Assembly: GCA_013178415.1 (NCBI GenBank)
Contig: JABLXA010000007.1
Coordinates: 62,001 to 126,000 of the forward strand
DNA: 64,000 nucleotides
Direction: 5' to 3'
Source of the DNA: Bacillota bacterium
Lineage (GTDB): Bacteria > Bacillota > SHA-98 > Ch115
Shown here: positions 11,306 through 18,690 of the stretch, one piece after another
Layout of the letters: every line of letters starts with the position of its first letter
Numbering within the stretch: the first letter of the stretch is position 1
Notes under the pieces: generated by a model
Seen by the model: the letters and a program-made list of their open reading frames with translations, nothing else
Database searches by the model: none
What the model was told of the DNA's origin: nothing
Position numbers and translations under genes: made by a program

Positions 11306-11480
11306 GTTCAGAACCTCCCCAGAAAGAATTCTGCTGCAGACTGGCAGTGGGCCTTATCTAACACGGTGCTCGAAGCACAACCCTTCTATGAACCGCAGTC
11401 TGCAAATTTGATCCGGGAAAGGTAGCTCTTTCGTAAGCAGTCGAATTGCCAGGAGGTGGAATCCTTTTCCCGGAAACCTT
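11306..11480 (-). mobile_element. Probable non-coding end of the IS110 element
   Basis: This is the sequence 5' of the transposase start, which in IS110-group elements carries the bridge RNA and the element terminus. It has no open frame of note. The boundary is not marked by inverted repeats, as expected for IS110, so the right limit is a guess. It ends before the hairpin that precedes the RiPP precursor genes. Confidence 0.35.
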
Positions 11481-11494
11481 TTAACTATCTTTGC

Positions 11495-11527
11495 CAACTT
11501 AGGAGGGTATTCCTGCTGCCTAAGTTG
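11495..11527 (+). promoter_or_regulatory. 9-bp hairpin in the 5' leader of the precursor genes
   Basis: A perfect inverted repeat CAACTTAGG ... CCTAAGTTG (11495-11503 and 11519-11527) encloses a 15-base loop. It lies 30 bp before the first precursor ATG and just ahead of its ribosome site. There is no T-run, so it is not a standard terminator. It could be an operator, an mRNA-stabilising structure or an IS-related palindrome. Confidence 0.5.
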
Positions 11528-11556
11528 AGTTTAGCAGATAAGGAGGTGAGTCTCCA

Positions 11557-11709
11557 ATGGTAGACCAGGAGACGATACTTGTTGACGAAAATGCCTTAGA
11601 TATTGAGGAACTAGACCTGAGCGACTTAGAAACACTAGGAGAACTCTGCTTCACCCTAGATGCCGGTTGTGGTGCCGTTATTGTCTGTGGTGGTTGTAGA
11701 ATTTGCTGA
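11557..11709 (+). CDS. RiPP precursor peptide A (50 aa, five core Cys)
   Basis: A 50-codon gene with a strong ribosome site (AAGGAGGTGAG, 11540-11550) and ATG at 11557. The first ~29 residues are very acidic (IEELDLSDLETLGEL), typical of a RiPP leader. The last ~20 form a Cys-rich hydrophobic core beginning CFTLDAGCG and ending VIVCGGCRIC. The five Cys are at positions 31, 38, 44, 47 and 50, the last being C-terminal. Precursor B (11750-11890) is a clear paralogue: EELDLS-L, LC-TLDAGCGA and CGGC are conserved while the last residues vary. A radical SAM maturase, protease, exporter and glycosyltransferase lie downstream. I do not recognise this precursor family. A sactipeptide or ranthipeptide-like Cys thioether product is inference. 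Confidence 0.88.
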   Translation: MVDQETILVDENALDIEELDLSDLETLGELCFTLDAGCGAVIVCGGCRIC

Positions 11710-11749
11710 GACTATCCGATGATTAATGTAAAAGGAGGGTGGATTAGAA

Positions 11750-11890
11750 GTGGCTAATGAGGATCAGGTTCTCTTACGAGAGCTAGAGATGGAGGAACTA
11801 GACCTTTCGGAGCTGAACGATCTGGCCGAGTTGTGCTATACCCTAGATGCTGGTTGTGGCGCTTTAATCTGGTGCGGAGGATGCTGCTAG
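11750..11890 (+). CDS. RiPP precursor peptide B (46 aa, five core Cys)
   Basis: Second precursor, 40 bp after the first. It starts with GTG at 11750, about 11 bp after AAAGGAGGG. The acidic leader (MEELDLSELNDLAEL) matches precursor A, and the core LCYTLDAGCGALIWCGGCC ends on two adjacent Cys. The Cys positions are 29, 36, 42, 45 and 46, so the first four spacings equal those of precursor A and only the last differs (CGGCC against CGGCRIC). Val/Ile in A becomes Leu and Trp in B. Paired near-identical leaders with diverged tails suggest either a two-peptide product or two congeners made by one enzyme set. The gene is too short for ordinary gene callers. Stop is TAG. Confidence 0.88.
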   Translation: MANEDQVLLRELEMEELDLSELNDLAELCYTLDAGCGALIWCGGCC

Positions 11891-12041
11891 TACTACTTTG
11901 TTATGTAGGCAGCTGCCATCCAATTCGGCGGTCGGTAGCGTGGCTGACCCGCCCTGTAATCTGTGTCTGAAGGGCGACAGGCGGCCGCTTCTGCGATTAA
12001 GTTGCCATGTGCTACCTATCTGGCAGAATAGTACCAGGAAT

Positions 12042-12137
12042 ATGCTTGGAAATTCTCCTGAATGGGCTACATCCCACGATATATTGGGACAATGTCTGAG
12101 CATGGTCACAATATGTGGAGACTGCAAGTGTCTTTGA
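12042..12137 (+). CDS. Possible third, diverged or decayed Cys-rich peptide
   Basis: A 31-codon frame starting ATG at 12042 ends SMVTICGDCKCL and stops. The tail VTICGDCKC resembles the VIVCGGCRIC end of precursor A in hydrophobic run, CGxC pair and basic residue. The acidic EELDLS leader is absent and the upstream AGGA is very close to the start, so this is either a decayed precursor or chance. It sits between the intact precursors and the maturase gene. Confidence 0.25.
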   Translation: MLGNSPEWATSHDILGQCLSMVTICGDCKCL

Positions 12138-12814
12138 TCAATCTCCTAAGTCGGTCATTACAAATAACCGGTACATTTTTGCCCCCAAACTTGAAGCGAT
12201 GAGAATTTCTATTCCTGATCTAGAGGCGCATAACATAAAGTGGTAATCCCAGCGGGGGATATGTCCTCCTGTAGCCACGAGTTACCTTCGGCCATCGTCG
12301 ACTGCCGGTCGCTTGGCAGACGACAACAATCGCTACCGAGCGATCGGCGGTTTTCTAGGCGGAGGGGATGCTGATTAGGACGCGCATAAAATGACTGTAC
12401 AATTATTAAGGCTTATCGGGGCTTACTGTGAAACTGGGCTAGCACACTCATGATTTTGGCGATAAGAATTAGCTAACATGCAAGAAAATTAAGTAATATG
12501 AGAATAACCCGTATAGATCGGAGTAAATGTTCGTATATCTGTATTCACGCGAACAGATTCACATTTAAGTAGCCAACCTCACACAAATCTGTGATGGTCC
12601 ATTATTAATTCTAAGACACGCCAAAAGGGCGAAGGGCAGATCACTTTGGTAGATGTAGGTGATTTCTGGACTCCATAGCTGAAGCCAGGGGCATCATAGA
12701 TTACTTGAGGCATGGATTTACTCTCTGCGGCCTCAGCTATGATGAAGTGGCGCAATCTCTAGGTTTGGGCAGTATTGGGCTTGTATTTCTAATAATCTCG
12801 CCGAGGTGATAAGA
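12138..12814. other. 680-bp gene-poor gap inside the RiPP locus
   Basis: No convincing gene is visible. A structured patch at 12290-12360 has CTGCC/GGCAG within GTCG/CGAC, followed by a short ACCG...CGGT stem and TTTT, which could be a terminator for the precursor transcript. In 12660-12800 a frame without a good start reads GFTLCGLSYDEVAQSLGLG and may be the tail of a lost gene. The gap would let precursor mRNA be made separately, and in excess, from the maturase mRNA. Confidence 0.4.
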
Positions 12815-14239
12815 ATGAGGGAGCGCCATATATTGGACAATCTAAAACTCATTGATTGCGGCGATGGGCGGTATGGGGCATTTAGCCTTCTTTCAGGCAT
12901 TATGCTTAAGCTCAATGAGCGTTCTTATCATATACTGAGATTATTGGTGAAGGGGGGAGACGAGTTTGAGATAGCCGAAAGATTGCGCGGCTCATATAGG
13001 GAGATTAAGGGGGTTATTAACTCAGTATCCAATATAATCCACAAAGAACAAATAGCGAGTCCCACCAAGGAGTCGGTACTGGGCAAGCTGCAGCTAATAG
13101 TAACTAATTACTGTAATTTTAAGTGCAGATACTGCTACGCAGATGGTGGCATGTACCACCAACAGGTCCGGGGCCAAATGACTCCCGAGGTTGTACGCGA
13201 GGTATTCGAGCAGTTCTATGCAGTCTACCATCGGATAAAGGCGATTCAGATTTTCGGGGGTGAACCACTCTTAAATTGGAGAATAATAGATTTCATATGC
13301 AATTATCTAGAGCAGAAGTGCAGTAAAAAAGATGTTCCTAAAATAGGAATGAATACAAACCTTAGCATTTTGCCTGCGAGGATGATTGAGATCATAGGGC
13401 AACATGATATACATCTCTGCGTAAGCTTAGACGGGCCGCAGGAAATAAATGATATGTTGCGGATTCATAGAAGCGGCAAGGGGACATTCAAGACGGTCGC
13501 CAAAAACATCTGCCGACTCAAGGAGGCTACCGGTCAGCCGGATGCGCTCGAGGTTACATATACAATGGAGCATGTGAAAGCAGGCTTGACCCGCAGGGAT
13601 GTAGCTCGGTTTCTGCGTGACAAATTCGGGGTCACCACCATATTGATCTCAAATGTCGGTGACATGGGAAACCCAGAAGGATCCCAAATAAGATCACAGC
13701 TTCTCGTTGAGCAGGGGGAGGATTACTTCGGTGAGAGGCTACAGGAATCGCTAGGGTTGTTACATGAGGGGATATTGGATTTCGAGCCCCTCAAGATTCT
13801 GATATATTTGGCATTGAATTGGGGTTCAGAATACTATTGTACCGCTGGCATTAACACAATATCTGTGATGCCAAATGGAGATATGTACCCATGCCAGTTA
13901 TTTTGTGGTAAAGAGAAATTCTACATGGGGAATTGCCTAAGAGATGGCATTTTTGATAATGCACATTTCGGGCAAGTCCAGGGATATTTGCTAGATATGA
14001 AGAAGGATCATAACGCCCTATGCAGAAATTGCTTTGTGAAACCGTATTGCCATGCATGTATTGCTTATCAATACGATAAAACGAATGTCTTGATTCCCAT
14101 AGATGAGGCGTACTGCGATAGGACAAGAAGGACCGTAGAGGTCGCTATTGACACTTTGTTTAGCATGAGGACAAATGAAAAGATCTGGAAAGACTTTATC
14201 TCGAGCATTTACAAAATTGCAAACTGGGTATATGTATGA
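12815..14239 (+). CDS. Radical SAM/SPASM peptide maturase with PqqD-like leader-binding domain
   Basis: Residues 1-85 resemble a PqqD/RRE winged helix, the precursor-leader recognition fold: GRYGAFSLLSGIMLKLNERS, then YHILRLLVKGGDEFEIAERL. The radical SAM core follows with the CX3CX2C cluster motif CNFKCRYC (Cys ~100, 104, 107), FGGEPLLN and NTNLSIL. The C-terminal SPASM domain starts CTAGINTISVMPNGDMYPC and ends with CRNCFVKPYCHAC and a last Cys at AYCDRT, giving ligands for two auxiliary [4Fe-4S] clusters. Such enzymes install thioether or C-C crosslinks on RiPP precursors. The ATG at 12815 follows GAGGTGAT by 5 bp and is preferred over the GTG at 12806. It is the only radical SAM gene here, so it presumably acts on both precursors. 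Confidence 0.9.
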   Translation: MRERHILDNLKLIDCGDGRYGAFSLLSGIMLKLNERSYHILRLLVKGGDEFEIAERLRGSYREIKGVINSVSNIIHKEQIASPTKESVLGKLQLIVTNYCNFKCRYCYADGGMYHQQVRGQMTPEVVREVFEQFYAVYHRIKAIQIFGGEPLLNWRIIDFICNYLEQKCSKKDVPKIGMNTNLSILPARMIEIIGQHDIHLCVSLDGPQEINDMLRIHRSGKGTFKTVAKNICRLKEATGQPDALEVTYTMEHVKAGLTRRDVARFLRDKFGVTTILISNVGDMGNPEGSQIRSQLLVEQGEDYFGERLQESLGLLHEGILDFEPLKILIYLALNWGSEYYCTAGINTISVMPNGDMYPCQLFCGKEKFYMGNCLRDGIFDNAHFGQVQGYLLDMKKDHNALCRNCFVKPYCHACIAYQYDKTNVLIPIDEAYCDRTRRTVEVAIDTLFSMRTNEKIWKDFISSIYKIANWVYV

Positions 14240-14376
14240 AAAGCCTGCAAAAGGACATAGCTGGGGCATGAGGGGGGTCTTTTACGCCAATTTTTCCAGA
14301 TATTCTTACAAAGTCAAGGGGCGAGTGCAGGAACTGGCCATATCATTTGGATTTTGTTTCGGAGAGGAGGTTAACA

Positions 14377-14934
14377 TTGAAAAGGCTAAGTATTGATTCC
14401 ATACGCAGCCACTCTCTATCAATGAAAACAGGTGTTCTTGAGAAAATAAGGGAAATCTTAGATAAAAGTGAGTGGAAAATAGAGAATTCGATAATAGGTC
14501 TAGCGAAACCGAATTTGAATAGCGCTATTAGTACCTTGTCAATAAGCAAAATCATATCCGTGCCTGATACTGCACTCTTAATTCGTGAGCATAGCCACAT
14601 TTGTGTTAACCCTGAATTTCTCTTACGCGCCATAAAATTTTGCCAAAAAAATGGTTTTTCGTTTGTCTTCATGCATTCCCATCCCTATGACACTGCAGTT
14701 CCTTCGCGTGCAGATGAAATAGCGGAAGAAGGTATAATGCGAAAGGTCCTTGAAAGAATACCCAATAGTTTTCATGCAACGATTATTATTGGCATGAGAT
14801 GTATATGGGGGAGAATATGGTTAGATACACCTTTAAGGTGGGTTCCCTTAGATCATGTGTATATCACGGATGATCGATCCGATACCATATTGTATGAGTT
14901 GCATTGTATAGACCATCAATTTAAATATGCATAA
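14377..14934 (+). CDS. JAMM/MPN (Prok-JAB-like) metalloprotease
   Basis: A 185-residue protein with a complete JAMM zinc motif, H-x-H-x7-S-x2-D: MHSHPYDTAVPSRAD, with His100, His102, Ser110 and Asp113. Glu36 in WKIENSIIGLAK could be the general base. It has no signal peptide or membrane segment, so it should be cytoplasmic. JAMM enzymes cleave isopeptide or peptide bonds, often near Gly-Gly or at ubiquitin-like tails. The exporter downstream lacks a C39 peptidase domain, so this is the best candidate to remove the precursor leader; that is inference. The start is a TTG at 14377, six bases after GGAGAGGAGG; the earlier TTG at 14347 lacks such a site. A small frame at 14240-14376 is probably not a gene. 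Confidence 0.82.
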   Translation: MKRLSIDSIRSHSLSMKTGVLEKIREILDKSEWKIENSIIGLAKPNLNSAISTLSISKIISVPDTALLIREHSHICVNPEFLLRAIKFCQKNGFSFVFMHSHPYDTAVPSRADEIAEEGIMRKVLERIPNSFHATIIIGMRCIWGRIWLDTPLRWVPLDHVYITDDRSDTILYELHCIDHQFKYA

Positions 14935-15118
14935 TGGAACCCACGATAGCTCTATATAAGCCTATCTATCCTGGTGTCGATTGACATGTAGACTGGGAAT
15001 ATGGTCGGCGCTATGTGACTATAGCTAGGGGTGGGCGGGAATCTAGAATTGCAGTGCGATCTAGGATTGTCTCACAGATCAATGCAGACTTGCTATTTCA
15101 GCCCAGGGAGGGAATTCT

Positions 15119-16918
15119 ATGAAGGATTCCGATACTTGGTTAGGGCTCAGACGGGTATTTGGCTTCTTAAGGCCGCAATGGCCCTGGATGGCGATCAATC
15201 TATTTAGTGTTGCCCTTGGTGCGGCCTTAACTGTATTCATCGCCCACTTCATGAGACATACCATAGATATGTCTCTCAGTGCCAACCGGGATGCCTTCCT
15301 ATCTAACGTGCTAATCCTATTGATCTTGATTGCGCTCAACTTTCCAGCCGAATATCTTGCCCGGTATTCTACCGGGCGATTCACCGCATATGGCCTCCGC
15401 GATATACGATGGCGTGCCGGACGCCATATAGCAGGGATATCGACTTCATACTTAGATTCTGGCCACTCTGGCGATATCGTTTCCCGCCTTACCAATGATA
15501 TAGGTGTTTTGCAGGATTTCTTGCAAAGGGATTTCTCCCAATGCATCCTTCAACCACTGCTGTTCTTGGGTTCCTTCACTTACCTTGTGCTCACAAACTG
15601 GAGATTAGCGCTATTCAGCGTCGTCACAATGCCATTATTCACGTTTTGGGCGAATATGCTGGCCGGGCCGATAGCAAAGCATACCAATCAATTTCAGGAA
15701 AATCTAGGAAAATTGAATTCGCTGCTTCAGGATGCTATTGGCGGTATACAAATAGCCAAATCATTTAACCTCGGAGACCTTTTGATCAGGAATTATAAGG
15801 CAGCAAACGAGAAAACGATCGGTGAGGGGGTCAACATAGCAAGAGCTCAGGCTAAGGTATTCTCCCTGGGCATATTTCTATCTGTCTTACCTTTCATCCT
15901 GTGTATGGCCTATGGCGGATACCTTGTTATAGCGAATGAATTAACAATGGGGAGTCTGATTGCCTTCCTGAATTTGCTTAATTATCTGGTACAGCCATTA
16001 TCTATGATGCCCCAATTGATGGGCAGTCTGAAGGGATCCATGGCAGCTGGTCTTCGAATATTCGAATTATTTGAACAACCAATGGAGCGTACCGACGGCA
16101 TTCCACTCGAACCTGACAGCACAATTCCCCCCATCGCCCTAAGGAATGTGTCTTTCTCCTATGATGGCAAGGCAGAAGTATTGATAGATCTCTCTTTTGA
16201 GTTGCCTGCGGGATCTACCATAGCGCTCGTTGGACCAAGCGGTAGCGGAAAGACAACTGTGATCAAACTCATATGTGGGTTTTACGAACCTCATAGGGGG
16301 GAGATCCTGCTATATGGACATAACCTGAAGGAATGGAACCTTCAATGTGCAAGATCCTATATATCCTTGGTATCTCAGGACCCCTACTTGTTCCCGACTA
16401 CCATCGCTGAGAATATAGCCTATGGAAGGCCGGGGGCGAGTCTGGAGGAAATAATCAAGGCAGCTCAGGCCGCAAATGCTCATGAGTTTATAGTTCAATT
16501 ACCCGAAGGGTATAACACATTGGTGGGCGAAAGGGGAGCCAAACTCTCGGGGGGACAAAGACAGAGGATAGCGATAGCAAGAGCGATACTCAAGGATGCT
16601 CCAATACTGCTATTAGATGAGGCTACATCTTCGTTGGACTCAGAATCTGAGAGACTGGTCCAAGAAGCATTGAAATCGCTGATGAAAGGGAAAACGACCC
16701 TCGTGATAGCCCATAGACTGAGCACCATAGAAAATGCAGATATAATATATGTCATAGATGAGGGTAAAGTCGTAGAGCAAGGAAAGCACAGAGAATTGCT
16801 TGACGAAAATGGCCTTTATAAGCACCTTTATGACTTACAATTCAGGGATGGAAGGGATGAGACTCTTCCATCAGACGAGTGTCAGGACGGCATTGCGGGG
16901 GGAGTATTACCGACATGA
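15119..16918 (+). CDS. ABC exporter (fused membrane and ATPase domains) of the RiPP locus
   Basis: A 599-residue half-transporter that should act as a homodimer. Six transmembrane helices occupy residues ~20-310. The nucleotide-binding domain has Walker A GPSGSGKTT (~370), the Q-loop VSQDPYLF, signature LSGGQRQR (~475), Walker B ILLLDEATSS (~497) and the switch His in IAHRLST. There is no N-terminal C39 peptidase domain, so it is not a self-processing bacteriocin exporter. A good ribosome site, CAGGGAGGG, precedes the ATG. Its stop overlaps the glycosyltransferase start by 4 bp. The probable role is export of the mature peptide or self-immunity. Confidence 0.92.
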   Translation: MKDSDTWLGLRRVFGFLRPQWPWMAINLFSVALGAALTVFIAHFMRHTIDMSLSANRDAFLSNVLILLILIALNFPAEYLARYSTGRFTAYGLRDIRWRAGRHIAGISTSYLDSGHSGDIVSRLTNDIGVLQDFLQRDFSQCILQPLLFLGSFTYLVLTNWRLALFSVVTMPLFTFWANMLAGPIAKHTNQFQENLGKLNSLLQDAIGGIQIAKSFNLGDLLIRNYKAANEKTIGEGVNIARAQAKVFSLGIFLSVLPFILCMAYGGYLVIANELTMGSLIAFLNLLNYLVQPLSMMPQLMGSLKGSMAAGLRIFELFEQPMERTDGIPLEPDSTIPPIALRNVSFSYDGKAEVLIDLSFELPAGSTIALVGPSGSGKTTVIKLICGFYEPHRGEILLYGHNLKEWNLQCARSYISLVSQDPYLFPTTIAENIAYGRPGASLEEIIKAAQAANAHEFIVQLPEGYNTLVGERGAKLSGGQRQRIAIARAILKDAPILLLDEATSSLDSESERLVQEALKSLMKGKTTLVIAHRLSTIENADIIYVIDEGKVVEQGKHRELLDENGLYKHLYDLQFRDGRDETLPSDECQDGIAGGVLPT

Positions 16919-18006
16919 GCGAGATTCTTTTCATTTCCCGTGGCCTAGGATGGGGTCATAGCATAAGAGACATACTCATAGCGGAAGAGATATTCAGGAA
17001 TAGACCAGAAATATCTCTGGGGTTTTCATCTTACGATTCGGGGTATAGAGCATATGAGGCTTTTGGTAGGTGCTGCTTCAACCTTGACCTACCAGCTGCT
17101 GGATCAGTAGGGAGACGCATATGCAGATTGGCCAAATACATTCGAGAGGTTGCCCCTATGTTAATAGTCTCGGATGAGGAATTATTCGCGCTACCGCTAT
17201 CGCGAGGCCTTGGCATACCTTGCATCCTTATAACTAATTGGTTCCCCCCACCTGGGGACGAAGAAGGAATTGATATGTTCAATCAGGCGGACATGATTCT
17301 ACTTGCAGAACAATCTGGCTTCCCCAGGGCTAACAGAAGAATAACATCCCCAATCCTGTATACGGGACCCATATATAGGCGAAATGCGTATACAGCGCAG
17401 GATCTACAGGCTGCCAGAGAGTCTTTGGGCATCGGGGTGGAGGAGAGAATTATCTTGGTAACGCTGGGCGGCAGTGGGAGCATAACTACCATGGCGGCTA
17501 ATATATCTCTCCTGGAAATCATAATTGAAGCATTCCTGCAGTCACAGGCTGCTGAGAGTCTTTGTTTAGTATGTGGCTCTCTGGGTAAGTTTTTCTCATA
17601 TGCTTCTTCAGTAGATGAATGTATAAGAATTATAGATAATACACCAGACATATTGAAATTGGCTGCTATCAGCCATCTAGTCATAACAAGAGGAGGCATA
17701 AATACATTATGGGAGATGGCGGATATCGGGGTACCAACCTTGGCTATCCCATATCCTCCTAGCATCAACATGTTTGAAGAACTATATGTCCAGATTATGG
17801 CCAAGCGAGGACTCACGATATACATTTCCCAACAAGACCTAACAGTAGAGAAACTATTGACGGTTATGCAAGAAATACAAGGTCCTGATTATAGAAATAG
17901 GGTAAGGAGCAACTTCGCCAACCTGCATATAGAGTGGGGCGTCCCCAGAGCAGCTCAAGCCATAATGGCCCATTTCGATACCCATTGTTGGGCAAAAGGG
18001 AGATGA
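16915..18006 (+). CDS. GT-B fold glycosyltransferase (MurG/UGT-like) of the RiPP locus
   Basis: About 363 residues. The N-terminal Rossmann domain opens MSEILFISRGLGWGHSIRD, with the glycine-rich G-x-GH-x3-R motif of GT28/GT1 enzymes. The C-terminal domain has VTLGGSGS and the sugar-nucleotide-binding block LVITRGGINTLWEMADIGVP, close to the MurG/UGT consensus. No membrane helices are evident. The ATG at 16915 overlaps the ABC exporter stop (ATGA), so the two are translationally coupled. An N-terminal extension starting at 16879 would lie inside the exporter gene and is rejected. Glycosylation of the peptide, of a self-protection target or of a cell-surface acceptor are all possible. The donor sugar cannot be told from sequence. 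Confidence 0.8.
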   Translation: MSEILFISRGLGWGHSIRDILIAEEIFRNRPEISLGFSSYDSGYRAYEAFGRCCFNLDLPAAGSVGRRICRLAKYIREVAPMLIVSDEELFALPLSRGLGIPCILITNWFPPPGDEEGIDMFNQADMILLAEQSGFPRANRRITSPILYTGPIYRRNAYTAQDLQAARESLGIGVEERIILVTLGGSGSITTMAANISLLEIIIEAFLQSQAAESLCLVCGSLGKFFSYASSVDECIRIIDNTPDILKLAAISHLVITRGGINTLWEMADIGVPTLAIPYPPSINMFEELYVQIMAKRGLTIYISQQDLTVEKLLTVMQEIQGPDYRNRVRSNFANLHIEWGVPRAAQAIMAHFDTHCWAKGR

Positions 18007-18018
18007 TCACAGGACTGA

Positions 18019-18396
18019 ATGACATACCTGTATCATGCTCTGAAACGCATGGGGCTTTGCAATGATTCCACCTTTACTTTAAGGTCAGAGCAGTTCCCAG
18101 AGCTTGCCCAACTTGCGGGTATAGACCTCGACAGGTGCAGGAAATTGGCCTTTGACCTCGCAGAGGCTGATAATTCAACGAAAGTGAGCATCCCCCGGAA
18201 ATTGGATGGGTTCAGCCTTCATGGGAATGCGAGGATATTCTATAGGACATACAAGAGGTGCAAGACCCGGTATATAGTCATTTTTAACCCGGAACTTCGC
18301 GTCACGAGGAAGGAGAACGGGAACCAACGGGTTGAAAAAGCAAAGATGGAGATAAAGGAACTGAACAGCGAGCTATCGGAGGCCGCAAAGGATATA
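18019..18396 (+). pseudogene. Transposase fragment (IS1634/IS4-like)
   Basis: The frame from 18019 reads like an internal piece of a DDE transposase: NARIFYRTYKRCKTRYIVIF, NPELRVTRKENGNQRVEKAK, then MEIKELNSELSEAAKD. It lacks the N-terminal region and any catalytic domain. It then runs antisense through a tRNA gene, so the downstream portion is meaningless. It marks the right end of the RiPP island, next to tRNA-Arg. Confidence 0.6.
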
Positions 18397-18398
18397 AA

Positions 18399-18474
18399 TG
18401 GTGCGCCTAGCAGGACTCGAACCTGCGCACCCGGCTCCGGAGGCCGGCGCTCTGATCCTCTGAGCTATAGGCGC
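18399..18474 (-). tRNA. tRNA-Arg (anticodon CCG)
   Basis: On the minus strand the sequence folds as GCGCCTA acceptor, GCTC...GAGC D stem, CCGGC-CTCCGGA-GCCGG anticodon arm, a T arm with GGTTCGAGTCC, then TAGGCGC, discriminator A and an encoded CCA. The anticodon is CCG, reading CGG. Length is 76 nt. An element using its 3' end as attachment site would lie at lower coordinates, where the RiPP locus is. I did not find a matching partial repeat on the far side. Confidence 0.95.
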
Positions 18475-18690
18475 ACTTCTTCTATCCCTTTTGTGGTTAC
18501 ACTGTAATAATAACAGCTTGGCGCAGCTCTGTCAAATCTCCATTTTTTTCATTTAGATCGATTTCCCTTCAGACCAATTAGGTCTGAGGCAGGTGAGATC
18601 GGTCAGTCTAGATAACAAATGAGACAAATCAGTTGAAAGAGGTTGGGGCCAATATCCATTGGCATATCATATTATAGGAGGCGTTATCCG

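Noticed and set aside
12230-12370. Possible riboswitch upstream of the radical SAM gene
   Set aside because: Some stems can be drawn, but no consensus of a known riboswitch class is recognisable. Kept only as unexplained structure.
14236-14396. Small ORF between the radical SAM gene and the JAMM gene
   Set aside because: It overlaps the end of one gene and the ribosome site of the next, has no site of its own and no Cys-rich or leader-like pattern.
18019-18507. A 162-residue protein gene
   Set aside because: The second third is antisense to tRNA-Arg(CCG); only the first part resembles a transposase piece.
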